Assembly: GCF_001650495.1 (NCBI RefSeq)
Contig: NZ_LWCS01000001.1
Coordinates: forward strand, 248,001-312,000
Source: Mycolicibacterium iranicum
GTDB taxonomy: Bacteria > Actinomycetota > Actinomycetes > Mycobacteriales > Mycobacteriaceae
Length of the DNA: 64,000 bases
Direction of reading: 5' to 3'
Part shown: positions 29,214 through 39,146 of the stretch, piece by piece
Layout of the letters: the number at the start of each line of letters is the position of its first letter
How positions within the stretch are numbered: the stretch's first letter is position 1
Made by a program: the position numbers and the translations under genes
The notes under the pieces: model-generated
The model's database searches: none
What the model was told of the DNA's origin: nothing
What the model saw: the letters and a program-made list of their open reading frames with translations, nothing else

Positions 29214-31244
29214 CTAGGTAGCCGGCGTCGACTGGGCATCGCCAGCCGGGACGGACTGTCTGCGCTTGCGGCGAAGACTAGACCACAGGATGCCCGCGAG
29301 GATCGCGCCGGCCGCTGCCACCGCGACCGCGATGCCGATGACGGCCCAGGGCGGCGACGTCTCCGCCGGCGGCGCCTCGGCGACATCCTCGCCCGTCGGT
29401 TGCGCGAACACCGAGAGATTGGTCGCGACACCTGCCCTGCCCGCGGCGAGCACGTCCCCGCTCAGCGCCGACCACTTGCCCTCCAGGCCGTCGATATAGG
29501 TGAACAGCGGATCCACCAGACTCCAGGCGTCTGTCGTCGTCACGAGCACGACGGTGCGGTCCCGAGGCCGGTCCGCGAACACCTGGATCGAGCCCAGCCC
29601 ATCGCCGATGTTGGCGCTGAGTTCGGCGGGCAGATTGTCGACACTCACCTCCCCACCATCGCCACTGATCGGCGGAAGCAGCGAAGTCTGTTCCAGCGCC
29701 GATGATTTCGCGATGATCAAGGCGCCGGAGTTGGCGTCCCCGGCAGTCTTGACGTCGACCACCTTCGGCGTCAGCTGCCTGTTGGTCAGACTGGCGATCG
29801 CGGCGACCACGCGCCCGGCGTAGACCAGTTGATCGGGACTGCTCCCGTCGAACGCGACCAGGAAGCTGGGCGAGAATTCCGACGGCAAGGCACTGAATCC
29901 GCCGAGCGGTGGTCCGCCGCGCGTGATGGTCAACGACGACTTCGGATCGATCTGGAAGCTCATCGGCGCGATCAGGGGTCCGCACACCTGCTGCGGGGTG
30001 TAGGTGAGCGCGATGTCCAAGTTCACGAACTGGCCCATTGTCTGCCCTGGTATGTCGAAGCGGGCGTCCAGGCGACCGGTCGTGTCGAGGAGAGATCGAT
30101 AGACGACGTTGCCGTCGGCAGAGCGGATCACCACCGCCGCCGAGTCACGGTCCGGCACCGGGGTGTAGTCGGCCAGCAGGTTCACCTGCACACTGCCCAC
30201 GCGGCCGTTACCCAGCTGCGACCGGCCGACGCCCACGCGCAGGTTGCTCGACCGGAGCACCTCGGTCCTGCCGCTCAGATTCAGCTGAGCGAAGGTGAAG
30301 GTGTCACTGCTGGGCACCTCACCGGAACCCGCTTCGTCGACGCGGGCCGACGGCACCTGCACGAGCGACTGCAACTCGTCGACGAGCAGAGAGACCTGCG
30401 TGGACAGCGTGTCACCGTCTCCCGAAACTCGAAGATAAGCGGCTTGCTCGCCGGCGTTCTCGACACGCAGACCGGCTTCGCCGCCCCTCTCGACGACGAC
30501 CGCCCGAGCCAGCGGACCGGCAGGCGGAGGTGACGCGCCCCGCGGCTGGTTGACCACCGAGACGTCCAGAGGCAGCGGGTTGTAGATCCGAGCCAGAGTG
30601 GCGACCAGCAGCAGCACCGACTGCTGCTCGGCGACGTCGGAGTCGTCGGGAGCGTAGATCGTCACACGCTCGAGCACCGGCGGAAAGAAACCGGCGATGG
30701 TCGTCACGGGAGGCTCCACGCCGGTGAAGACTGTTGCCAGATTCGTCACGGTCAGCTGCTGCAAAGGGCCACAGAACTGGCCTTCGTACTGGCTGGAGAA
30801 CTGGCCTGGGTTGCCGAGCGCGCGCACGGTGAAGGACAACTCGACCGAGGAATCCCGTACCCGCGCCCCGGCGATGTCGACGTCGAAGGGCGTCTCCGCC
30901 CGCGCGGGCCCGGCCGGCAGCACATCAACCGTTGCCAACAGCCTGCCGTCGGCGTCGTCGATCTCGACGTAACCGGCGTCGATGTTCAGCGGCGTGTTGA
31001 TCGTGCCACGCAAGCGCGTCGCATTGAGGCCCGCGGGCACCGGTACGGAGAAGCTCTGACTGTCGTTCGGGCTGAGGAACAGTTCACGCTCCATGCCGAG
31101 GTCGGCCCAGCCCAGCGTGACACTGGCCACCTCGGGCGCGGGCCCGCCGTCGCCAGGTTGGGCGTGTGCAGCCGCGCCGAACACCGACGGCGCAAACAAC
31201 ACCATGACTGAGACGAGCACCCGCACGACGCTGGTGCGACTCAT
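29214..31244 (-). CDS. BcsB-like secreted, membrane-anchored protein
   Basis: The 676-residue protein has a signal peptide ending AAAHA-QPG at about residue 28, a large extracytoplasmic beta-rich region and a single C-terminal anchor WAVIGIAVAVAAAGAILAGI followed by SSLRRKRRQS. The layout and repeated carbohydrate-binding-like segments (LRGTINTPLNIDAGYVEIDD, FTVRALGNPGQFSSQYEGQF, and later a second such set) resemble the cellulose synthase subunit BcsB, which guides nascent glucan across the envelope. No BcsA-type synthase gene is adjacent, so the protein may serve the Wzy-type polysaccharide encoded just to the right. ATG at 31244 follows an AAAGGTT Shine-Dalgarno-like run. The family assignment is moderate. 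Confidence 0.65.
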   Translation of the reverse strand: MSRTSVVRVLVSVMVLFAPSVFGAAAHAQPGDGGPAPEVASVTLGWADLGMERELFLSPNDSQSFSVPVPAGLNATRLRGTINTPLNIDAGYVEIDDADGRLLATVDVLPAGPARAETPFDVDIAGARVRDSSVELSFTVRALGNPGQFSSQYEGQFCGPLQQLTVTNLATVFTGVEPPVTTIAGFFPPVLERVTIYAPDDSDVAEQQSVLLLVATLARIYNPLPLDVSVVNQPRGASPPPAGPLARAVVVERGGEAGLRVENAGEQAAYLRVSGDGDTLSTQVSLLVDELQSLVQVPSARVDEAGSGEVPSSDTFTFAQLNLSGRTEVLRSSNLRVGVGRSQLGNGRVGSVQVNLLADYTPVPDRDSAAVVIRSADGNVVYRSLLDTTGRLDARFDIPGQTMGQFVNLDIALTYTPQQVCGPLIAPMSFQIDPKSSLTITRGGPPLGGFSALPSEFSPSFLVAFDGSSPDQLVYAGRVVAAIASLTNRQLTPKVVDVKTAGDANSGALIIAKSSALEQTSLLPPISGDGGEVSVDNLPAELSANIGDGLGSIQVFADRPRDRTVVLVTTTDAWSLVDPLFTYIDGLEGKWSALSGDVLAAGRAGVATNLSVFAQPTGEDVAEAPPAETSPPWAVIGIAVAVAAAGAILAGILWSSLRRKRRQSVPAGDAQSTPAT

Positions 31245-31655
31245 AACCTTTCCCCCACACAAGAATTGACGCGCGATTGCCGCAAGTGCTCCGCAGCCCG
31301 GAATCGCCGTAGTACCGATGACCATTCTGAACTGACCGGGTGCACCTGTTCCACTTTCGCGTGTTCGGCCTTCACATTCTCGACAGGGGTCGGACTATAC
31401 CGGCGGACACCGCAGGCTGAGGCCTAATCGGGAGCTGGCAGAACGTGTCGGAAAGTTTGCGCGTGCCGGTTCGGCGCCCACGGATTTCGGGCCGAAGTTC
31501 TCCGCAGTTCGCCCCGCCATCAGCGATGACACGGCATGATCCTTCTTGGCGACGAGCAACCACCTGGGATAGCGTGGTGCGACTTGAGCGCTGGTAGGAG
31601 ACCTGGCGTGCGAGCGGCAGGTGTGAGGGAGGGCTTGAGCCGTGAAGGGTCGCAG
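31245..31655. other. 411-bp divergent intergenic region upstream of Wzz/kinase gene
   Basis: No gene is supported here: short frames lack ribosome sites and homologous patterns. A candidate promoter for the rightward operon is TTGGCG at 31546-31551 and TAGCGT at 31570-31575 with an 18-bp spacer, which would give a leader of about 75 bases. No strong palindrome was seen. The leftward promoter for the BcsB-like gene must also lie here. Confidence 0.5.
31546..31575 (+). promoter_or_regulatory. Putative sigma-A-like promoter for exopolysaccharide operon
   Basis: The -35 candidate TTGGCG and the -10 candidate TAGCGT are 18 bp apart, close to the mycobacterial housekeeping pattern. Transcription would begin near 31582 and run through the Wzz, Wzy and glycosyltransferase genes. 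Confidence 0.4.
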
Positions 31656-33059
31656 TTGACTGTCCAGGATTTCGTGCAGATCTTGCGCAGCCGTTGGAAA
31701 ATCATCTGCGCCACAACGGTCCTCGCGATTCTGGCGGCCGTCGCGTACTCGCTGACCATCGCGCCCAGCTATCAAGCATCCACGCGGCTGTTCGTGTCGA
31801 CGACCTCCGACGGCAACAACACCCAGTCCAATGACGGCGGTCTCTTCGCGCAGCGACGGGTGCTGTCCTATATCGAGTTGGTGACGGGCGACCTCCTCGC
31901 TCAGCGCACCGTGGACAAACTCGGTCTCGACATGAGCGCGTCCGACCTGAAGAGCAAGGTCGACGCCACGTCACCGACTGACACCGTCCTGATCGACATC
32001 ACCGTGACCGACACGTCTCCCACCCGAGCACGCGACATCGCCAATACGCTGTCCGACGAGTTCGTCGTCATGGCTGCGGGATTGGAGACACCGGAATTGG
32101 GTGCGCAGCCCAACGCGCGGGTGATCGTGCAGGAACGTGCCGAGGTGCCCGGCCTCTCGGCGGCGCCTACTGTCCGAAACGCGGCACTGGCCGCCGTCCT
32201 GGGTGCGCTCGCGGGCATGGCGATCGCCATCTTTCGCGGCCGCTCCGACGACTCGCTGCGAAGCCCGGAAGCGCTGGAGAAGATCACCGGCGCCGGACTG
32301 CTCGCCGAAATCCCTTTGGAGGCGCGGTTCAAGGACAACCCGCTCATCTCCTTCGATTCCGATCGCACCACTGCTGCCGAAGCCTTCCGTGACCTACGAG
32401 TCAACATCAGGTTCCTCGAAGTGTCCGCCGGTCCACGGGTTCTTGTGGTCGCGAGTCCGATGCCTGAGGAAGGCCGAACCGCGACCGCCGTCAACCTGGC
32501 GCTCGCTCTTGCCGACTCGGGAAACAACGTCGTGATCGTCGACGGTGATTTGAGGCGTCCCAAGGTCGCCCGTTACCTGAACATCGTGGAGGAGACCGGT
32601 CTGAGCACTGTACTCACCGGAGCTGCCCGCGTGACAGAGGTGCTGCGCGAAACCGGTCGTCCCCGGCTGACCGCGCTCACCTCCGGCCCCCTGCCGTCGG
32701 GTCCGGTCGAACTCCTCGAATCACCAGCGGCCACCGAGGTCTTGAGCGAATTGAGCAGCCAGTTCGACTACGTGATCGTCGATACGCCGTCCCTGTTGAA
32801 GCCGGATGCCGCCATCCTCGCGGCCGCATCCCAGGGTGTTCTGATGGTCGCCCGATTCGGTAGAACCACGCGCAACCAACTGACGGAGGCGGTGCACTCG
32901 GTCACGCGAGGCGGGGCGCCGCTGCTCGGAAACGTACTGATGATGGTCCCCGTCAAGAAGCCGGCGAAGGGCGACGCCTACTACGGCGCGGGAAATCACG
33001 CACCTTCTGATCCGCGCCCGCCGCGCCAACCGCCCCGCCGCGGATCCCATCGGAACTGA
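31656..33059 (+). CDS. Wzz/BY-kinase-type polysaccharide chain-length regulator
   Basis: The 467-residue protein begins with a Wzz domain: TVQDFVQILRSRWKIICATT, the first membrane helix near residues 17-37, then YQASTRLFVSTTSDG and a second membrane helix near LAAVLGALAGMAIAIF. The C-terminal half is a BY-kinase-like ATPase with Walker A' (VVIVDGDLRRP), and Walker B-like YVIVDTPSL. The Walker A loop reads SPMPEEGRTATAVN, with Arg274 in place of the invariant lysine, so ATP hydrolysis or phosphorylation may be altered. The C-terminus has a YY pair but no tyrosine cluster. The TTG at 31656 is chosen because GAAGGG lies six bases upstream and the Wzz domain begins there; upstream GTG/TTG codons in the same frame have no ribosome site. 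Confidence 0.8.
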   Translation: MTVQDFVQILRSRWKIICATTVLAILAAVAYSLTIAPSYQASTRLFVSTTSDGNNTQSNDGGLFAQRRVLSYIELVTGDLLAQRTVDKLGLDMSASDLKSKVDATSPTDTVLIDITVTDTSPTRARDIANTLSDEFVVMAAGLETPELGAQPNARVIVQERAEVPGLSAAPTVRNAALAAVLGALAGMAIAIFRGRSDDSLRSPEALEKITGAGLLAEIPLEARFKDNPLISFDSDRTTAAEAFRDLRVNIRFLEVSAGPRVLVVASPMPEEGRTATAVNLALALADSGNNVVIVDGDLRRPKVARYLNIVEETGLSTVLTGAARVTEVLRETGRPRLTALTSGPLPSGPVELLESPAATEVLSELSSQFDYVIVDTPSLLKPDAAILAAASQGVLMVARFGRTTRNQLTEAVHSVTRGGAPLLGNVLMMVPVKKPAKGDAYYGAGNHAPSDPRPPRQPPRRGSHRN

Positions 33060-33074
33060 CGCCTCGGCGCATAC

Positions 33075-34457
33075 ATGAAGCGAGACGTTGACCAGCCATC
33101 CAGCCGCCGAGTGACGTTCGCAGCGTCTCGCCCACGATCTCGCGACCGTGATCACAATCCGTCCGAGAACCGCAACGGTTCGGCCACAACGTTTCTGACG
33201 GCGCCGACTCGTTTCCTCCGGGACACCAACACGGAGTACAAGACAGGCGACCGGGCGTTCGTCTGCCTGATCATCGCAGCGGTCGCGCTGGTCATCGTTC
33301 CCGAGGTGATCAACTACCTGCTCGTCAAGCACACGCCGGACCAGAGCATCGATCAAGCCCTGGCCACCGCGGAAACCCCGGTGGCAGGGCTGGCCCGATG
33401 GGCGCTGTCCGGTGCGCTGCTCGCTGTGAGCTCACTGGTCATCCTGATGCGCGGGCACCCCAACCGCGACATCACCTGGTTGCTCGTCTTCCTGTTGGCG
33501 CTGAACCTGCCGTACCTCGTCGGCCCGGATCAGCCGGGCCCCGCGGATCTGGTCAAGATCATGTTGGCCAATCTGGTCCTGCTGGCCATCTGGAATACCG
33601 GCGCGCGGATCGCAGAGCTCAAGTGGATACCGATCCTGGTCACCGGTGTCGGCGCCTACTCGTTGATCGGCGCCCTGATCATTCCCGAGTACATGATGTA
33701 CAACGTCGTTTCTCGAAAGTCCCTGATCTTCGGTTGGGAGCTGGCAGGACCCTTCGGCCAGAGCAACGCCCTCGGAATGTATTGCGCCATCGCGTTCGCA
33801 CTGTTGCCGCTGATCCCCGGGAACGGGTGGCGAGTAACTTGCGGCGCGATACTGTTCGTCACGATCCTGGCGTCCGCATCGAGAACATCGCTCATCGCGA
33901 TCAGCTTCGTCGTGCTGTGGTGGCTGATCTGCCGAGCCGCAACCGCCGCCTTCGTCCGCGTCACGGGCACCGTCCTCGCAGGGCTCGCGTTGGGCGCGGC
34001 CTTCGTGATCCCGCTCCTGGACTGGGATCCCGACAGCTTCACCGAACGAGCGTTCATTTGGAAGGGGGGCCTCGAACTGTGGCGGGAGTCCCCGATCGTC
34101 GGCTCCGGCTACAACTGGTTCCTGACCACTGGGCAGTCGGAGGCGGAGACCATCCTCTGGGCCGGAATGGGTACGGGGCACAACATATTCATCGACACGT
34201 TGATCAAGTTCGGATTGTCGGGCCTGGCCTTCCTGCTGCCGATATGGATCGGAGCTATCTACGTCACCGGCACCATGCGTGTCAGGGGCGAAAAGATCGC
34301 GCTGTTCGGTTATCTGATTGCGTTTTTCGTGTTGTCGATGACGGAAGCGGTCTGGCACTTGTGGCCGAATATCCAGCAATTCCCCACCAGCGCACTCATT
34401 TTCGCCACAGTGCTGATGGCGCGTGACCGGGGCGGCGCTACGGAGGGTACGTTATGA
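33075..34457 (+). CDS. O-antigen ligase/polymerase-type (Wzy/WaaL) membrane protein
   Basis: The 460-residue membrane protein has about 11-12 transmembrane segments after a charged N-terminal tail of about 55 residues. It carries the Wzy_C/O-antigen ligase pattern: a large extracytoplasmic loop with RAFIWKGGLELWRESPIVGSGYNWFL and GMGTGHNIFIDTLIKFGLSGLAFLLPIWIGA, the conserved glycine- and histidine-containing loop (TGHNIFID). This family polymerises lipid-linked repeat units outside the membrane or transfers the polymer. It sits 15 bp after the Wzz/kinase gene and overlaps the next gene as ATGA, a typical Wzx/Wzy-dependent order. The repeat unit is unknown. Confidence 0.85.
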   Translation: MKRDVDQPSSRRVTFAASRPRSRDRDHNPSENRNGSATTFLTAPTRFLRDTNTEYKTGDRAFVCLIIAAVALVIVPEVINYLLVKHTPDQSIDQALATAETPVAGLARWALSGALLAVSSLVILMRGHPNRDITWLLVFLLALNLPYLVGPDQPGPADLVKIMLANLVLLAIWNTGARIAELKWIPILVTGVGAYSLIGALIIPEYMMYNVVSRKSLIFGWELAGPFGQSNALGMYCAIAFALLPLIPGNGWRVTCGAILFVTILASASRTSLIAISFVVLWWLICRAATAAFVRVTGTVLAGLALGAAFVIPLLDWDPDSFTERAFIWKGGLELWRESPIVGSGYNWFLTTGQSEAETILWAGMGTGHNIFIDTLIKFGLSGLAFLLPIWIGAIYVTGTMRVRGEKIALFGYLIAFFVLSMTEAVWHLWPNIQQFPTSALIFATVLMARDRGGATEGTL

Positions 34458-35482
34458 CCGCGCGCGCAGGTCGGCGGGTTCTTTACTCCGGGTTCCACTA
34501 CCTACACCACAACCCCGGTTCGGGGTACGACGCGGTGGTCGCCGATCCCCGCGATTACGTCAGCGGAGCGCGGCTCCCGTTCGCCGATCGGCTCGAATCG
34601 ACCAAGCCGCGCCACCTCAACTTCCTGCTGCTGGACCTGATCACGGTGCTCCGAGCTCTGCGCTATGACACCGTGCACTACTTCTACCCCGAGTCCACCG
34701 CGTACCTGTCACCCTGGATTCTCCGTTTCCTCGGGAAGCGCATCGTGTACACGGTGCATCTCGACGACTCGCAATGGTTCGGAGGCACCCGCAGCGTGCA
34801 CCACCGAATCAAACAGAAATCGATGCGCGCCGCGCATGCGATCGTCGTCCTGAGCGCGCAGCAGCGCGGCGTCTTCCAAGCCGCACTTCCGGAAAAACTG
34901 GTGAGCTTCGTTCCACACGGGTTCACCTTCGACGGTCCCGAGCCTTCCCTGGATCTCTTCGAGAGGCGCACCCGCGATCCGCGACGGCTGGTCCTGGTCG
35001 GCTCCAATTACCGGGACTTCGATATGCTGGAACAGATTCTTGCCCAACGTGGCTCGCGATCTGTGCATGTCGATCTCGTCGGCATGGACGAGGCGGCGCG
35101 CAGGCGGTTCACCGGGCGTGACGGAGTGGTGTGCCATCCGCGACTCGACGCCGACGGCTACGTCGGCCTACTACGAGGGTCATTCGCATTGTTGCTGCCG
35201 CTGACCTTCGCCACCGCCAACAACGCCCTGTTCGAGGCCTACAACTGCTATCTGCCCGCATTCGTGAGCCGCGTCGACGGCGTCACCGACTACGCCGCCG
35301 ACGGCGATCGGTCGCTGTTCTCCTCACCGGAAGAGTTCTGGTCGAAGTACGATGCCCTGGCGGCGCTCAACGCCACGCGGCTGCGCGAGTACTGTCTCGA
35401 ACTCAATTCCGCTGCGCGTGAGAGATTTTCGTGGGACCGGATCCGCGCCGAGCTCACCGGAGTCTACGGGCCCGACCGCTGA
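34454..35482 (+). CDS. Glycosyltransferase (GT4-like)
   Basis: The 342-residue GT-B-like glycosyltransferase begins RRVLYSGFHYLHHNPGSGYDAVV. It has the typical mid-protein IVYTVHLDDSQWFGG, HAIVVLSAQQRGVF, LVSFVPHGF and the C-terminal FALLLPLTFATANNALFEAYNCYLPAFVS, where ALFEAYNC replaces the usual glutamate-rich donor-binding loop. It resembles GT4/GT1 group proteins of polysaccharide operons. It is the last gene of the rightward operon, overlapping the polymerase gene (ATGA), and ends 8 bp from the converging flippase gene. Donor and acceptor unknown. Confidence 0.78.
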   Translation: MTARAGRRVLYSGFHYLHHNPGSGYDAVVADPRDYVSGARLPFADRLESTKPRHLNFLLLDLITVLRALRYDTVHYFYPESTAYLSPWILRFLGKRIVYTVHLDDSQWFGGTRSVHHRIKQKSMRAAHAIVVLSAQQRGVFQAALPEKLVSFVPHGFTFDGPEPSLDLFERRTRDPRRLVLVGSNYRDFDMLEQILAQRGSRSVHVDLVGMDEAARRRFTGRDGVVCHPRLDADGYVGLLRGSFALLLPLTFATANNALFEAYNCYLPAFVSRVDGVTDYAADGDRSLFSSPEEFWSKYDALAALNATRLREYCLELNSAARERFSWDRIRAELTGVYGPDR

Positions 35483-35490
35483 TCGGTGAA

Positions 35491-36963
35491 TCAGAGCTTC
35501 CGTTTGCGCACGTTGGCGAGGATCTGCAAGAAGTCCCGCAGTTCGCCTCTGAAGACCGGTACGAGCAGGAGAGCGGCCACGACAAAGAGCGCCGAGGCCG
35601 TGGCACCGGTGAAGGTCCAGATAGCCGACCACCCATCGCGGGCCAGCAACTCGCTGACCACAAGGCCGACTGTGACCACGGGTGTCAGAAGGGCGAGCCG
35701 TATCAGCGAGGGCTTCAGGAATTCCAGTGCGGGAAGGCCGAGCCTGTGCAGCCCGATCAGAGTGGACGCAAGCCAATTCAACAGCAGGCTCAGGGCATAC
35801 AGCGTCGCCACCCATACCGCGCCGTGCGCGTTGAAGATGAAATATGCGGCGGTGATCGGAATCCACACGGATCCGTCAATCGCCCACAGAAGTCCCATGC
35901 GACCTTTGCGCGTGTACAGCCAGTAGTTGACGTAACCGAAGATCTGGAATACTCCGCCGACGGCGAGGATCTGGGCGATTCGTCCTGACGGACGCCACTC
36001 GGGACCGAACAGGATGTCGATCAGGTCCGCGCCGCCGATGATGATGAGCGCGAGAATAGGAAGCAGGGCGTACGCCATGGCGAGCTGGATCCGCTTGGCT
36101 GCTGCCACGAGCTTCGGTCCGTCTTCGACGTGCGCCAGGATCGGTACGACGACGCGGGTGAGGGGCCCGGCCAACTGGACGAGGGGGAACGCGACGAGCT
36201 GGAACGCCCGCGTGTACAGACCGACAGCCGTGGCGCCGAGCGCCTGCCCGATCGCGGCGGGCGCGGCGTACACCGCAGCGTAGTTCGTTACGTCGATTCC
36301 CAGCGAGGCGGCCCCGAGCGACACATGCTCTTTGACTCCGTGCAGTCGCGGTAGCGACCGCGGCACGTAGCGTGACAGCGCCACCAGGGACACCACCAGG
36401 ACCAACGCTGCCGTGCCCTGCTGGATCACGACCGCCCAGTAGCCGGCGCCTCGGACAGCCGCGATGCACGCGGCGACCAGCGCCACCCCCTGGGCGATGG
36501 TGTCCACGGAGGCAAGGGATTTGAACTTGTGGGTGCGCGCGAGCTCAGCCCGGAACTGTGGGGCCATGCCTGCGATGCCCACGAACAGCGCGAGCCATCT
36601 GGTGACCTCTTCGAGCCGCGGCTCGCCGTAGAACGCCGCGATCGCCGGGGCCGCCAGCCACACCAGCCCGGCGGTGGCCAGGGCCAAAACCGTGTTGATG
36701 TAGAAGAGGCTGTCCCGGATCCGGGGGTCGAGGTTGGCCTCCCTCATGATGGCCAGCGAAAGGCCGAAGTCGCTCAGGACCGACGTCACCCCGATGATCG
36801 AGGTCACCATGGCGACCAGGCCGAAGTCGGCCGGTGTCAGCAGGCGCGCCAGCAGGATCAACCCGGCCAACTGGATCACGGTGCGGGCCAGCTGGCCGAT
36901 GATGACGGCAACGCCACCGCGGACAGCAGTTCCCTGCAGGGAAGCGCCGTCGGGAGCCGTCAC
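35491..36963 (-). CDS. Wzx-type polysaccharide flippase (MOP/PST family)
   Basis: The 490-residue protein has about 12-14 membrane segments of the polysaccharide transporter family: N-terminal GGVAVIIGQLARTVIQLAGLILLARLLTPADFGLVAMVTSIIGV with the conserved L-T-P-x-D-F-G motif, FYINTVLALATAGLVWLAAP, LYTRAFQLVAFPLVQLAGPLTRVVVPILAH and IDILFGPEWRPSGRIAQILA. It should flip the undecaprenyl- or decaprenyl-linked repeat unit outward to the Wzy polymerase. GTG at 36963 is the start. Transcribed leftward, convergent with the Wzz-Wzy-GT operon, so it has its own promoter in the 169-bp gap 36964-37132, in which no other feature was seen. Confidence 0.87.
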   Translation of the reverse strand: MTAPDGASLQGTAVRGGVAVIIGQLARTVIQLAGLILLARLLTPADFGLVAMVTSIIGVTSVLSDFGLSLAIMREANLDPRIRDSLFYINTVLALATAGLVWLAAPAIAAFYGEPRLEEVTRWLALFVGIAGMAPQFRAELARTHKFKSLASVDTIAQGVALVAACIAAVRGAGYWAVVIQQGTAALVLVVSLVALSRYVPRSLPRLHGVKEHVSLGAASLGIDVTNYAAVYAAPAAIGQALGATAVGLYTRAFQLVAFPLVQLAGPLTRVVVPILAHVEDGPKLVAAAKRIQLAMAYALLPILALIIIGGADLIDILFGPEWRPSGRIAQILAVGGVFQIFGYVNYWLYTRKGRMGLLWAIDGSVWIPITAAYFIFNAHGAVWVATLYALSLLLNWLASTLIGLHRLGLPALEFLKPSLIRLALLTPVVTVGLVVSELLARDGWSAIWTFTGATASALFVVAALLLVPVFRGELRDFLQILANVRKRKL

Positions 36964-37132
36964 GCGGACGCCGTCCCGCGAACGCTGTCCTTCGTCGCCC
37001 CCGCGATCTCCCCGGTCACTGGCCGATCGTAGCCCAGCTAACTCGGATGCCCCGGCGAGTCGGGCGAGTCTGCCGCAGTTGCATCGGCAGTTGGGTCGCG
37101 ACGCCGAATCCTCGGCTACTCAGGCGACCAAT

Positions 37133-37924
37133 TTATGCCCGCTGGCTCGACACCGAGATGACCTCACCGGTGAGGTAGCTGGAGTAGTCGCTGGCAAGGA
37201 ACGCGATAGTGGCCGCAACCTCCCACGGCTCGGCAGCGCGGCCGAAAGCCTCGCCTTCGGCGAGGCGGTCCAGCAGTTCAGAGCTGCTGGTCTTCTCCAG
37301 GAACTTGTGTCGCGCGATGCTGGGCGAGACGGCGTTGATCCGCACGCCGTACTCGACGGCTTCGATTGCGCTGCAGCGCGTCAGAGCCATCACGCCGGCC
37401 TTGGCCGCCGCGTAATGGGACTGCGAGTGCTGGGCGCGCCAGCCCAGGACGCTCGCGTTGTTGACGATGACGCCGCCGTGCGAGACGTCACGGAAGTAGC
37501 GCAACGCGGCGCGTGTCGCGCGCATCACCGACGTCAGGGTCACGTTGAGCACGCGGTCCCACTCGTCGTCGGTCATGTCGATCACGGGCGTCTGACCGCC
37601 GAGGCCGGCGTTGTTGACGAGCACGTCCAAACGTCCTGCCTTCGCCACCGCTTCGCTGATCAGTGCGTCGACGGCCTCGGTCGACGTCACATCGCAGACC
37701 ACCGCGTCGACCTTGCCGAGCCCGAGCGTGGCCAGCTCGTCGCGTGTCTCTCCGAGCCTGCGCTCGTGATAGTCGGAGACGACGACATCGGCGCCTTCGA
37801 CGAGTGCGCGACGCGCCGTCGTCGACCCGATACCGGTACCTGCGGCGGCCGTCACGAGCACGACCTTGCCCTTGAGCAGGCCGTGTCCGTCGATCTCCTT
37901 GGGAGCTACGGAAAGATCCGTCAT
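37133..37924 (-). CDS. ipdF: Steroid-pathway short-chain dehydrogenase IpdF
   Basis: The 263-residue classical SDR has the cofactor motif TAAAGTGIGSTTARR, VLVNNAGLGGQTP, VNNASVLGW with the catalytic serine and HYAAAKAGV with Tyr/Lys. It follows fadE30 by 2 bp in the leftward operon, as Rv3559c follows Rv3560c in M. tuberculosis. That ortholog, IpdF, oxidises a hydroxy intermediate of HIP-CoA beta-oxidation. The VTAAAGTGIG version of the TGxxxGIG motif (alanine for glycine in the first position, inserted T) is unusual but matches mycobacterial orthologs as I remember them. Controlled by the KstR2 operator at 39104-39117. Confidence 0.88.
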   Translation of the reverse strand: MTDLSVAPKEIDGHGLLKGKVVLVTAAAGTGIGSTTARRALVEGADVVVSDYHERRLGETRDELATLGLGKVDAVVCDVTSTEAVDALISEAVAKAGRLDVLVNNAGLGGQTPVIDMTDDEWDRVLNVTLTSVMRATRAALRYFRDVSHGGVIVNNASVLGWRAQHSQSHYAAAKAGVMALTRCSAIEAVEYGVRINAVSPSIARHKFLEKTSSSELLDRLAEGEAFGRAAEPWEVAATIAFLASDYSSYLTGEVISVSSQRA

Positions 37925-37926
37925 TG

Positions 37927-39087
<1,161 letters not shown>

Positions 39088-39093
39088 CCCTGT

Positions 39094-39099
39094 AGGGTA
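39094..39099 (-). promoter_or_regulatory. Putative -10 box (TACCCT) of leaderless fadE30 promoter
   Basis: Read on the minus strand, TACCCT matches TANNNT and ends six bases before the GTG at 39087. The KstR2 operator begins five bases upstream of it, covering the spacer toward the -35 region, which explains repression. Confidence 0.5.
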
Positions 39100-39103
39100 G
39101 CCT

Positions 39104-39117
39104 ACCAAGCACTTGCT
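39104..39117. promoter_or_regulatory. KstR2 operator between fadE30 and fadD3
   Basis: The 14-bp site ACCAAG-CA-CTTGCT contains CAAG-N2-CTTG, and is flanked by TACC and GGTA on either side, like the other two sites in the window. It can control the divergent fadE30-ipdF and fadD3-fadE31-32-33 operons at once. Confidence 0.9.
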
Positions 39118-39146
39118 TGGGTACCCGGATTGCTACAGGAGCTTCG

